Shown in pieces: positions 9,331 to 40,455 of a DNA stretch of 64,000 nt (within the stretch, counting starts at the first letter, position 1; the number at the start of each line of letters is the position of its first letter). The stretch is from positions 8,060,001-8,124,000 of the forward strand of contig NC_083714.1 in the NCBI RefSeq assembly GCF_033118175.1, read 5' to 3'. The notes below the pieces were generated by a model. That model searched no databases, was not told the DNA's origin, and saw only the letters and a program-made list of their open reading frames with translations. This DNA comes from Dama dama (Eukaryota > Chordata > Mammalia > Artiodactyla > Cervidae). Position numbers and translations under genes: made by a program.

Positions 9331-12029
9331 TCTCTGACCACCGTCAAAAACATTTTTGTGGGAAATACAAGTGTCAGTGGGAAAGGCAACCCGGGTGTCC
9401 TCTGAGTCGCCTCCTGAGGCTGACTCAGAGGAAGACAAGCTCCAGGGCCCAAATGCAGGAGGTCAGGTGAGGGCAGCTTGCGTAGACGCAGCTGCAGCCA
9501 TGCCCAGCACCAACTGGGAAAGACAGGTGTGGTGGGGGTGAGTCCGATGTCAGGGCAACCACAACCCTGACTGAGCTCTCAGGTGGCTTGTCTTCCCTGC
9601 CGTGAGCCTGGATACCTGCGTGATCAGAGCAAAACCGTTATCGCTACTTTTGGTGGGGGTAGGAAGGGGCCAGGTGGCCACGCCACGGTCACCGCCCCCT
9701 GGGAGAGGTGAGGTAGCCCCGAGGACAAGGCTTTGGGCCCAGAGGCCGGCCACCTGCCTTTCTGATGCTCAGTGATGAAATTTGCAGCCCAGTCGAACAT
9801 CTAAGAGTTTCAGTTTCTGTGAAACGAGGGGGTTGGCACAGATGCTGAGATCCCGCCCAGCTAGGGAACTTCTAAACCATTAGGCCAAATGTGGGGAGGG
9901 GCCCATCTGCCAACCACTGGCTTCTCTGTTGTCCTCCAGGATCTCAGACAGGGCTGGGGCTGGGCTTGGACCAGCCCAGAAAGGCAGGACTCACCAGGGC
10001 TGGAGGGGACACAGGAAGCTGCGTGGCAGACGCTGGCCACCCTTTGAGAAACGCTGATCAAATACATGGGCCAGAGAAGGAAGGTTCCAGGCCTCTGGCA
10101 TTGGTTGGATTGGCTCAATGCGGGGTCATCTGATTTGGCAAATGAAGTCAGGACACCCGGTTAAACCTGAATCTGAGATAAGCAATGAACATTTTTTTAG
10201 TATAAGCATGTGTTGTGCGACACTGGAGACCCAGTGGTCCTGAAATATCATTTGTCATCCTGTATTTCATCGGACCATGTTAGGTGGGAGGCTTGCCAGG
10301 AGGCAGTGGCTTTGGGCTTCTGGGGGTTTCGGCCCCCCCCTGAAGTGTCCCTTCCACACAAGTCTCTTTTTTGGGCAGAGTCCACCCTGCCCAGGGTCTC
10401 CCCAGGCCCCAGAGTGGAAAAGACCCCTGCGGTTCCCCACTCACTCTCCCCACCTGCACACAGTGGTGTGTGTAGATCTCCTGGTCTCAGTGTGCCACCT
10501 GTTTCCTGTGGGGACCCAGCTTGACGCAGGAGTGGAACAACACCCAGAAGGTTCTCAGGGTTATTTATTAAATGGGAATTGGTTTAAAACAACAACAACA
10601 ACAACTAAATATGTTATGGGTACTTGTGGCTCAAAGGTATGGAATGAATGAGGCTATGCAAAGTCCCAGTTCTCAGGGGACCCACACTGTCAAGGAAGGA
10701 AACAGCAACTCTGAGAGAGACAGCAGAGCAGAGGGGAGTTAGAGCCACCCCCCCCCGCCCCGATCAGACCCTGGTCCTCCCCTGGCCCTTCACCCTCCCA
10801 CCTCCATCTCTAACCAAGCCATCCGAGAAATCAGATGTTCCCCTCTGGCCTCTTCAAGGAGATGTCCTGGCCATTGTGCTCTTGTAGGACATACAGAGCC
10901 TTCGAGATAATCGTGGCAGAACAAAGTTGCTTCCTGAGGCAAATGCTGCCCGGCAGGCCCCGCCTCGGGCCCAGTTCCTGGGGAGAGGGGCAGAGGTGAC
11001 AGTCCTCAGCTGGATCCTTCAGGTTAACGACTTGGTTGAGACCCACCACCCACTGGGGATGTGCCAGCTGGGACAGAACATCCAGCACCAGGTATCTGGT
11101 TTCAAAAGCACCTTGGTAGTCATGGCAACGGTCAACCGGCCAACCCTTGAGGCTCTAGGGACACTCAGGGGACACTGAACAGATGCATGTGGGCTGCCCA
11201 TACCAAGGAGCCATTTGGCAGGGAAAGGGCATCCTCTCCTCTCCACCCTCACCAGTGTCTTTAAAGACCAGACGCCTTTTAGGTGACAGGGGAATGAAAC
11301 TGGTGTCTAAGGAACACGTTAACAAACAGGAGAGAGTGCAGAGAGAGTTAGTCTCCACAGGGCAACTCCAAAGCAGAGTCCTCAGCATTTGTCAGCGTCA
11401 CCCACCCCTGGGTGGGGCCGCTGGTTCAGACATCATCATCTGCATGAAAAGCACACTTCAGGGCTGAAAGATGCCAACTCCAGGGCCCATGCACCTGAGA
11501 TGCCATCAGGGGAATCATGGTTCCCAATGGCCCCAGGTTTCTCCATGGGTGACAGACACTTGACACTTCAGTAACCCTAGCTGCTAAGGACATCTAAGCT
11601 ATCCCCTGGCTCTGAGGGAAGAGTAACCAACAACATTCTGTTGAGAACTCAACTTTTGTGTTTCTTGTGGGCGTTTCTTCACCTAGACGCACCTCACCTT
11701 GTTCCACAGAGGATCTGAAGGGATGTGGCTTCCTGTGACCTGCTGTGAGCCTGGCAGTCACAGATGTCATGGTGAATTAGTGCTCTGGCCTTTGGATTTC
11801 CCCATCAGTCTGCTAGGTGTGTGTTTAATATGACTCTGTCTCCCTGAAGCCAGCTACCTCTGGGGATACTCACTGGTAACCCCAGTGCCTTGCCCGGCAC
11901 ACTGGTCAGAAGCTTGCCCTTTCTCCCAGTCGCCCGCCCATGCTTGGAGCCAACATCCCAAAGCAGACAACCATTCTCCAGCCAACTGTGAGTGTGATGG
12001 ATTTCTTGGGGGTCACTTCCCCCCAACAT
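9331..12029. other. Intergenic 3' flank of TMEM187, no gene seen
   Basis: Moderately GC-rich unique sequence. No exon-like frame flanked by good splice sites was found. Part of it could be an extended TMEM187 3' UTR. Confidence 0.45.
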
Positions 12030-12035
12030 TTTATT
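12030..12035 (-). terminator. TMEM187: Candidate TMEM187 poly(A) signal
   Basis: AATAAA on the minus strand about 280 bp past the TMEM187 stop. It sits in sequence that may be an old LINE fragment, so use as the real signal is uncertain. Confidence 0.35.
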
Positions 12036-12311
12036 TTGAAAAGTTTCAAACCACAGAAAAATTACAAGACTAGTACAATGACCCCTACATCCCCGGCCCC
12101 TAGATATTCGCTCCAAGCCTTTGAAAGTAAGTTGCAGAAAGCATAACATTTCATAAAATCAAATGCTCATATTCATAATACTGAAGCCTGTAACTTCAAA
12201 GGCAGGGACAGCCTTCTGTGTCATCACCCTGTCATCACACCCAGGACACTGAGCACTGATGACAGAATGCCATCGGTCAGTGCATGTAGATGTTGGGGAG
12301 GGGGTTGGTGG

Positions 12312-13136
12312 TCATAAGCCCCTTCTTCCCACACTTGAACGCATCTTCTCCATAGGCGGGCATCTTCGGCAGGTGTGTAAGTGGGTTAGGAACAGGAAGG
12401 CAAAGTGGAACTGAAGCACGTCACAGACTTTGGACCAGAAGTGGCCTGTGAGCTGCTGGAAGAGACGCCACTGCGTGAGCTCATGGTCATAAAGCTTGAG
12501 GACCACAAAGCCGAGGCAGGAGAGCACGCCCAGAGCCAAGTAAGTTCCCGAGGAAGTGTCGCCGTGGCACCCCTGGGTGTGCAGGGCCTGGCCCACGGCA
12601 GCTGCAATGTGCAGGCCCAGCGCCAACTCAAACCCACGGGGGTGCAGCAGGGCCAGGCTGTAACTGCACAGGGAGAGGCCCTCGACAGCCAGGAAAAGCC
12701 AGGGCTTCCAGCCCCTGTCCAGGCAGAGGCACCAGGCCACTGGCCATGCGAAGATAGGTAAGGTGAGCCACTGGTCCAGCACAGCAGTGGGCCGTGTCTG
12801 CATCCCGATGTGCAGCCACTGGACTGGGCCATAGACCAGGGCCATGCCTGCGAAGACGTCCTTCAGGTAGCGAGCCCTCTGCCTCTCTGCGAGGCCTCCC
12901 GGGGCACAGGCCTGGCTCCGCAGCCAGTACACCCCCAGGAAAACGTAGGCCATGTTAATGAGGGAGTTGAAGGGCATGGCCAGGAAGGCAGGGAGGCTGG
13001 TGACTGGGGCTTCTGCGTAGTGCTCATAGCCCACTTGGACAGAGACACGTTCAAAAATACCAGTGTGGACGGTGGCCACGCAGAGGCAGCTGACCAGGGC
13101 CACGTGGAAGAGGGCCTGCCCCGACTCAGGCTTCAT
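12312..13136 (-). CDS. TMEM187: Transmembrane protein 187
   Basis: A 274-residue multi-pass membrane protein of unknown molecular function, encoded in one exon; human TMEM187 is recalled as 261 residues. Conserved stretches include VSVQVGYEHYAEAP, LPAFLAMPFNSL, YLKDVFAGMAL, LDQWLTLPIFAWPVAWCL, YLALGVLSCLGFVVLKLYDH and GHFWSKVCDVLQFHFAFLFL. Hydrophobic segments near residues 8-26, 50-72, 90-110, 120-140, 145-165, 180-200, 205-225 and 240-258 suggest six to eight membrane helices. I chose the ATG at 13134-13136 (MKPESGQA), which aligns with the human start. The frame stays open upstream to 13175, but that codon is GTG and is not a plausible start. The 5' UTR exon is probably in or near the CpG island beyond 16.8 kb; I could not place it. 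The protein has no catalytic motif, and its function is not established to my knowledge. Confidence 0.96.
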   Translation of the reverse strand: MKPESGQALFHVALVSCLCVATVHTGIFERVSVQVGYEHYAEAPVTSLPAFLAMPFNSLINMAYVFLGVYWLRSQACAPGGLAERQRARYLKDVFAGMALVYGPVQWLHIGMQTRPTAVLDQWLTLPIFAWPVAWCLCLDRGWKPWLFLAVEGLSLCSYSLALLHPRGFELALGLHIAAAVGQALHTQGCHGDTSSGTYLALGVLSCLGFVVLKLYDHELTQWRLFQQLTGHFWSKVCDVLQFHFAFLFLTHLHTCRRCPPMEKMRSSVGRRGL

Positions 13137-16100
13137 CTGGAACCCTAGGTGTGGCCCCAGGATGGAGAGCTTCACAAAGCAGCCGCCTTGGCTGTTATTT
13201 CAGAATTCGGATAAACGGTTTCTTTTTTTTTTTCTTTTTTTGCAAAACACTCCTCAGCCTCCCAGCTGAGCCAGCAGGAAGAAGTCCCCGTGATTTCCGA
13301 CGCAGATGCTGCGACCTTGCCCCAGTGGAGGTAGCGGCCCCGAAGAAGGCAGCGGTTCTGCTGATTGGTTGGCACCAGTGGAGGCCCGTTCTGCCTTCTT
13401 CCTTTGTGGTTACAAAAAAGAGTGTGGGTAGAAAGAAAACCATCCAAAAAAGCGCCTCCATCTTCCCAATTCTCAGCCTCAGGCTCTACCAAAGTTTTCT
13501 TTTTTTTTTTTTAGTTCTACCACTTTATTGCTACCAACCCATCTCCCTCCACCCTCGTGCACACACGCTCAGTCATGTAATCCCATGGACTTCAGCCCGC
13601 CAGACTCCTCTGTCCATTGACTTTTCCAGGCAAGAATACTGGAGTGGGTTGCCATTTCCTTCTCCATCTACCAAAGTTTTCATCATGACCGTCTCTCCTG
13701 ACACCTATGCTGTTCTTTTATCTGCATATTATGAAAAATCCTGCTCCTCATCTCTGTTCCCCTAGAGCCACTGCATTTAGAAACTTAAATCTTCCCTAGG
13801 TCTGTTGTTAAAACTCAGGATATGCTTTCTCACCTCTGTGGTATTACAAATGTGGAGTTTTCCAAGCCAGTCCCAAAGCACTTTGAACTAAACTCCCAGT
13901 TAAATTAGAGACATTAGCTGTGGTCCAGATTCTGGAATCTAAGGCAAGGGAATGGTGGGGCGGGTTGGGGGTGCAGACAGGAAGGAAGGGCTCGGCTGCT
14001 TAGTGGGTGTGAGGCCAGGTAGCAGAGGGAGCCATCCCCCCAGGCCTGCCAACCTGGGTCACCCCCTCCCCTGCCCTCCCCTGAAGTGCCACACCTTCCA
14101 AAATCACCTTCTGTCCTTGGCTCACACGAAAACCTTCCATTTCCTGAAGTCTCGGAAGCAGACAGATAATTTAAAAACAATGTGGACTTTTCATGGACTG
14201 TCAACTGTTCCGGGGCCAGCTGTGGCATGAGTGGGCCTCGTTGCCAAGAAATGTATTAATATTAACAAGAGAAGAGGTTCGGTGCCCTGAAGATGACTCA
14301 AAGCCAAGCTGGCAGGCAAGCACATGGGTGTGGGGATGAGAAGAACTGTCTGTGGTCAAACCCTGGCTCCCCCACCTACTAACCCTGTGATCTTGGGCCT
14401 TAACCCTTCTGGGCCTTAGTTTGCATACCTGTAGAATGGGGATGTACATCCTAGCAGAGTTGTTGTGTGACCTACATGAGTCCTTAGGTATGCAGACCAC
14501 TGTTTATTTTTGAGGCCCCTTGTCCCCTCCTGCAGTTTCGGCCCTGAAAGGGCAGGGCCTGGTCTGATCCTGGGCCCTCCCTCCCATGCTTAGCAAAGAC
14601 CTGCTAATTTCGGTTCAAGCACAAAATTAACACCTCTCCTCTGTCCTCATCCTGTTTGCCATTTCATTGCTCTGACTGGCCCTGGGGCCCACCTGTAAGA
14701 TCCGGGAAGTGGCTGGCTGGGCCTCATGGTGACCCTCTCACTCCCCTCCCACCTCCAGGGGGCCTGTTGTTAAGGGGAACAGCATTTCCATGAAGGAACT
14801 GAAGCCCTTGTCCTGACCCTCATCTCAGCCCGTGCCACTGTCGTGCACCTCCCCGTTGCAGCCTCTGGTGAAGGAGGAGTCTTTAAGTCGGGGGGCTGTC
14901 CTTCCCCTAGGGTTCCCACTTCCAGGCTCGCCACCACTCACGTGGTCTGCACACAGCAGCCCCCTAGAGGACCGCCCCTGTTTAACACCCTTCAGTGGCT
15001 GGCTCTCAGCTCACACGTGATCATGCCCCAGCCTTTTGGCCAGACACCAAAGTGCCATGCTCATACAGTCCTGTGAGTTCCCAGGCATAAGTCTGTCTTC
15101 CTGCCCTCCTCTGCCTGGCCTGCTGAAGCCCTCAACTCAGCTCTCACTTCCTCTCCAGCACCAGCACTTCCCCACTCAGCTCCCGAGTCCAGCGGGGATA
15201 CCAGCTGAGGCCTCACCTGGTGTCTCCAGGTCCTCCCCTGACCCCACCCAGGGTCTGAATCCCTGGTGTGAAGAGCCAGGCTTCTGCGGCCCCAGGCCAC
15301 CAGCACTAGCCTGACCCTCCTGTCTACCAGCCAAGCAGGGAGGAGAGCTGCGGACAGGCAGTCCAACACTGTCTGCTTGCTAGAGGAGGAGGTCCAGGAA
15401 GGGCGTTGAAAGGGACTCCTCTCCGGCCGCTGGGCAGAGGTTGCTTGAGCCCTTGTGCAAGCTGAAAGCGACATGTTAGCAAACCAACTTCCCAAGTCCA
15501 CTAGGAAGGCCAGGGCAGGTCTCTTATGGCCTAAGTCCTAAGCTGCTGTGACCCTTGTGACATGACTCTCAAAGTTCTTCCCAGTTTACCCTGCGTGGCA
15601 CATGAAGGTCCAAGGGCTCACCAGCATCACCCTTTCCCCTGGTCTGGTTCTGGGCTCGCTGCGGTGGTAAGTCCTGCAAAACCCGACAATCCCCGGGCTG
15701 AGGGGTTAAGATGCGTTCCTTAAACTCTTCTGCTTTCTCAGTCTGTATGCATTTAAGCAAGAGCCACTGTTGCCTCTCACAGTGGTGGCTTCTTTAACCT
15801 GTATCCCTTATGACAACTGCCTGTTGTGCCTGTGACTACCCTGACCACCGTTGTTCCCTTTCTGCAGGTAAGGGGATGCCAGTCTGAAGGCTGTACCATG
15901 GGACACCAGCAGGAGAGCTCAATCTGAGCCACCTGGATGCCCAAGGAGCTACCACAGTAATTCTTGAACTCTGAGAACAGAATCCTTGCATGTGGGCAAG
16001 GCTGCTGGGAACCTGCAGCTCAGTTTCCTTATTTGAGAGGGGAAAGACTTGGCCAGAGAGGTGACGTGAATGGCCAAGGTCACTTAGGGCAGTTGGTGGC

Positions 16101-16779
16101 ACAGAAACACAGGTGAGAGTTCTTGTCCCTTGACTGTGTCACAGGACTCGTTGGCCTGTCCTCAAACAAATGCTTCCAAATCCATAAACTAAAACAGAGA
16201 ATTACAGCACAAACTTAATATGTTTAAAGATAGTTATTAAAATATTTTTGATAATGTATGATATAGTAATAAATGTGCTTCTTTACTAACATGTTAAATT
16301 ACAGGATCTATGGGCAGGTTGAATAACTACAGTAATTTCAAATGAGTTATTCTGTACTAACTTGCAGTTTAGCTAACTTTCAGGCTATCTAAAAGAAAAG
16401 CTATATGATCTCAAATGTTGTCATTTCCCTTGGTGACACAATCACCAGGTTAACGCTCTGTGCTTCGTTACCTACACTTTAGTTGCGGGAAAAGCCAAAT
16501 TTTGCCTAGAGGCTGATAAATGTAAAGGTCAAAGAAAAATGAGAGAAACTGGAAAAACCATCTGTTGTCATTCCAAGATCCCGGAAAGCAGCGCATTACA
16601 GCCTGCACCGTCTGGGAGTGAGCTTGGGGCGGCGACCAGACTGGCTCCTGCAAGATTTGGAACATCAGGATGATGTACCCACCTCTCAAGATTGTTGTGA
16701 GAACTTACAGTATTGGCGCGAAAAGGCCAGCGATCACCATCCGGGTATTTTGCCTCTCTTGCTTTGCTGGGGGAAATTC
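13137..16779. other. TMEM187 upstream region or intron, no coding sequence seen
   Basis: Lies between the TMEM187 coding exon and the CpG island. By analogy with human it is probably the intron separating a non-coding first exon. It contains poly-T runs (13219-13237 and about 13499-13512), a Bov-A fragment at 13560-13665 and otherwise unique sequence. No additional exon is supportable. Confidence 0.5.
13560..13665 (-). repeat. Bov-A SINE fragment, minus strand
   Basis: Partial Bov-A body in antisense: CTCAGTCATGTAATCCCATG through CAAGAATACTGGAGTGGGTT and CCATTTCCTTCTCC. It lacks the tRNA-like head. Confidence 0.85.
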
Positions 16780-17460
16780 AAATCTCAAAAAAGGGCGGAC
16801 CCTAAAGGCGGTTGTGCGCCTGCGCGCGGGGCGGGGCCCAGGGCTCTGGGAAGCAGGTGGGGCGGGGTGACGTGAGGCGACGCGGGGAGACGCGGACCTC
16901 TCCCGCGCCCGCCCGCTCGTCTCAAACACTGCCAGCCTGGCCGTCCGCCCGGCGGGCAAAGGGGCGGGGGCCGGCCCGGCGCGCGGTAGCCCGGTTAGTT
17001 TTCTTGGGGCGACGGCGGGGTCTCTGCGGCGCCCCCACTTGGGGGCGGGGCGTGAGGCCTGGGAGCCTGGGAGGGCTCCTCCCCCAGCGTCGCGCGCCAG
17101 GCCGCGTTATCGCCCACGCTCGCCCCGCCCCCGGCTCCCCCCGTGGCGGGCTTCGGGCTGCTTCCCTGGAGCCAGCTGGGTGTGAGGAGGGAAAATGTCC
17201 GCTCCCCGATCCGAAGCCTGATATTAGTGTCTCCCGTCAGGCACTCTCTGCAACCTGTGTCCTGTCCCCACTGCTAGTTAAAACGATTCCTCTGGCAAGT
17301 GTCCCTTCAGCGACCCGGGGGGGGCAGTTCCCAAGGGGGCGGGGCCAACCGCGTCTGAGGCATTCTCATCCGGGCATTCCCCAGATGCCGCAGCCGCCAT
17401 CTTTGTTTTGTGCTGAAAGTCGCTATTGACGCCCGCGGACGGCCGGGCGAAGGGAAGTGG

Positions 17461-18578
17461 CAAGATGGCGGCTCCCAGAACGGAGGCGTGGAGGCGCGCT
17501 TCGGCAGTAACAGAGCTGGGCACGCCTGTGCCTGACCCGAGCGCAGCCTGACCTCAAGCCTAGCGTGCAGCGGCCCCGGTCCCTTGCCGCGAAACAGCGC
17601 GGAGTTCTTTTAACGGGCCTTAGCCGGGAGGAGAAGCCTGCGAGGGCGGGGTGGGGTGGGTGAAAAACAGTGACGTCGTCCGACTCCGCCCCCTCGCCCG
17701 ACCACCGCTGCCGCCATGTTTAGTTGTTACTTCTTCGCACAAGATGGCGGCTCCCAGGGAGGAGGCATGAGCGCCCTGCCGTTACCGCTCCTCCTGCCGT
17801 ACAGTTGCCACTTCGGGGCCTAACTCTGCCTTTTTGAAGCGGCTCCTGTGGAAAGGAGTCATAAAGAGGAAAGCGAGGATCGGACGCTGCCTTGCGTTTG
17901 GTTTGCAGTGGAAGAACTGACCCGGGAGGAAGAGAATAGGGGGGAAGGGGGAGCTAGTTTCAAGATGGCGGCTCCCAGGGCGGCAGGCGCAGCCTGAGCA
18001 GCAGAGGCGGACTAAGGGTAGACGCTCGAGACCTCACGAGCCATACGGGGCGAGTATCTGAGCAGCCCTCAAGAACTCAAGCTCGTTTCACTGGCCTCTG
18101 GCGCGCCTCTATTCCTTACGAGTGTCGAGGCTGTGAAGGGAGCGGCCTCTACACTAAGCGCTGGGCGGGGAAGCGGGACGGTCTCAAGATGGCGGCTCCC
18201 ACAATTGTGGTGTGAGCGCCGGCGGGGCTGAGACAACCGCTGCGCTTGTGGCTCCTTTCCACCCGCCCCGGAAGCCGGCCAGTGCAGGGGACTCGGGGGG
18301 TGTGGGAACCGGGCCGGGGCTCCGCCATTTCCGGCAGGGGAGGGCTACGACTGAGGAAGGGAGGAGAGAGAGGCGGCTCAAGATGGCGGCTCCCAGGGCC
18401 TCCCGCTCGAGCCTGTAAGTGGGAGCTCCCAGGCAAGTAGTCAGGGCGGCGGGACTCGACGGCCTCCAGCTTCTCGGGTCCAGTCGCTTGACAGTTTCAA
18501 GAGGCTCTTGACGAGACGCGGTAAGCGAGAAGAAGGGGAAGAGGAGAAGGGAAGGAGAAAATAGTTAAGATGGCGGCC
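17461..18578 (+). promoter_or_regulatory. Array of YY1-type CAAGATGGCGGC elements
   Basis: Six plus-strand copies start at 17461, 17740, 17961, 18185, 18379 and 18566. The first five share CAAGATGGCGGCTCCCA exactly; the sixth is TAAGATGGCGGCCTCCATGG. Minus-strand matches to the same core (CCGCCAT[C/G/T]TT) occur at about 17395-17404, 17711-17720 and 18322-18330. AANATGGCGGC is the known YY1 consensus. Each plus-strand copy also creates an upstream ATG (see the next entry). Confidence 0.85.
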
Positions 18579-18605
18579 TCCATGGAGCCGTCCACCGCTG
18601 TGTGA
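17465..18605 (+). other. Six short upstream ORFs starting Met-Ala-Ala
   Basis: The ATG inside each YY1-type element opens a short frame: 17465-17551 (28 codons), 17744-17770 (MAAPREEA), 17965-17997 (MAAPRAAGAA), 18189-18215 (MAAPTIVV), 18383-18418 (MAAPRASRSSL) and 18570-18605 (MAASMEPSTAV), each closed by an in-frame stop. All end before the HCFC1 ATG at 18719. They act as uORFs only if transcription starts upstream of them; otherwise they are promoter DNA. The peptides themselves are probably not functional. Confidence 0.6.
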
Positions 18606-18718
18606 GGAACAGTTTCTCAGTGAGAGCCACCTTAGACTTAAAGGGGTGTGTGTGAGTGGAATTGGGGGGCTCCCTTCCCACTTGGCGACTTTTCTCCACC
18701 GCACCCTTTCCCGGAACT

Positions 18719-38540
<19,822 letters not shown>

Positions 38541-40455
38541 AAGGCAGCTGCCCGGCGCCTGGCTTCTTCTCCAGCCTCCCCTCTGCTTCAGGACCGCCGC
38601 CCGCCCCAACTGCCCGGCGCGCACTCCGCCCTCACGAGCCAGCGGCTGCCCTCCTCTCCCCCTCCTCTCTCTCTGTTTTTACAAGAATCTTGAGAAAGCA
38701 CATTTTACCACGGCTGCGGGGCGGGGGGGAGCGGAAGGCAGATGCTAAAGAGCAAGTGAGGGAGTGGGTGCCCCCCCTTCCTCCAGGGAGCCCTCGAGGG
38801 AAAGACTGAAACGCACTGGAGCAGACGGAAAGCCTGCCTCCAAAGTCTACACACCCCTCGCTGTTGCCCTTGGCTCCAGGGATCAGCTACGGCCTGAGGA
38901 GTGGGGGGGGGGCGCTTGTAGAAGCACCCCCTGGCCCTCTTCCCTGCCTCTAGTCTCAGAGGCTTGGGGGGCATCCCCCCCCAAACCGGGTATCTGTCTG
39001 GTTCTATTTTCTTTTGTGACCTTAGCATTTCTTGCCACGTGATACCTGCCTGTCCTTTTGGCTTATCCAACCCTGCCCTGCCTGGCAGTCCCATGGGAAG
39101 CTGACCCGTTTTCTCAGAGGCCTTCGTCCTCCCATCCCGTCCTCCCTCCCCTCCTCTTACCTGTTCAGAGAAGAAAAAGCAAGGGGTGGAGAAGGAGCCC
39201 CGGGGTGGCCTGAGCAGTGTTCTGTGAAAACCTCCTGACGCCCACCTGGGGCCTCGAGGAGCCCTCCCACTGAGCCCGGCCACGGCCTCTCTGGGGTCGG
39301 GGTTGGGGGCCACATCACCAACTGCTGCATTTGTTGTATTTTTTTTTTAAGTTGAAATGGGTGAAGTTAACAGTTTTATTGTAATTTTAGTCTTAGCGTG
39401 TGGGGTTTTGTCCCTTTTTTGTTGTTGTTAGTTGTGTACAGAATGTGTATCTTTTTCTGTTGTCTTTTTTTTTTTTTTTTTTTTACCTTTTCTCCTTGGC
39501 AAAGCCTTGGCAGGGATCTTTCTGGACGAAAAAGTGAGGGGTGGCCAGGGCAGGAGGAGTATGGCATTTTCCCTGTGGGTCTGGTGTCTGCTGCCCAGTG
39601 CGATTTTCTTCTTTCTGGCCCCTGCCCTGTGCCCCTCTGCCTGTCCCCAGGCCTCTGGGATGACGGAGGGTGAGCGGTCAAATCTTGCCCCCCTCATGGG
39701 TTGTGGCTCCAACATCTAGAGGCTTGAGCTTTAGAGTCTGCTAGAGCCCAGAGTCAGACTTCCTGAGGATGATGGTGCAAAGGCGTGGGCATGACCTGAT
39801 ACCCAGTCCTGGGTCTGTGGCCCTCTCCACAACTCCCAGGCTCCCTCCCTGGCATGAGCGCTTAGAGCATCCAACACCCACAGCTGCCGCTTTCCGTGGC
39901 CACCCTCTGGGCAGGGCTGGCACGCAATGGACAGGAACCCGGCCTCTGAAGCTGCCTGGGATGACAAGTCGTGCAGTACCATCAATGCTACAAAGTTGGG
40001 CTCTGGGTTCTGCTGGGAGTGGCTAGTCCAGTGTCAGCTCTGCCCCATGTGCAAGGATTTTTGCAAGGAGTGAGACTTGGAAGCAAGTCGCACCGAAGGA
40101 TTTGAACCGAACAGCCGATGTCTTCAAAGCCCCTTCCTCTGCCCTGGAGATGCAGCTGGGGCTGGGAAGACCCCAGCCTCTGCAGACCCCTGCCCCCAGC
40201 CCCCACCCTCTGGGGCCTCTGTTGTATTATAGTATATTTCGCTGTGGAAAACGTCACGTTTAGTCACCTTGGAGCCCACCGCCTGATCCCATTGTCTTCC
40301 CCCCAGCCCGATTCCTGAGCGCCCTCCGATCTCTCTGTTTCTGGAAACAGTACGCCCATTCATTATTGTAGAGTAACCCTTGTGACTCAATATTACCATA
40401 GTGCGATGTCGTTTTGTGCTATTTTGAACAATTAAAAGACTTTTTTTGAAATAAC
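38541..40455 (+). other. HCFC1: HCFC1 3' UTR
   Basis: From the stop codon to about 20 bases past the poly(A) signal, roughly 1.9 kb. It includes a T-homopolymer of about 20 at 39465-39484 and a small T-run near 39340. Frames inside it are not coding. Confidence 0.8.
40431..40436 (+). terminator. HCFC1: HCFC1 poly(A) signal (ATTAAA)
   Basis: ATTAAA variant signal in TTGAACAATTAAAAGAC, followed by a T-run and a GT-rich stretch (CTGTGTTGCTGTGTCC) fitting a downstream element. Confidence 0.8.

Noticed and set aside
13137..13175. Upstream extension of TMEM187 by 13 residues
   Set aside because: The extension would start at a GTG codon; the ATG at 13134-13136 aligns with the human start.
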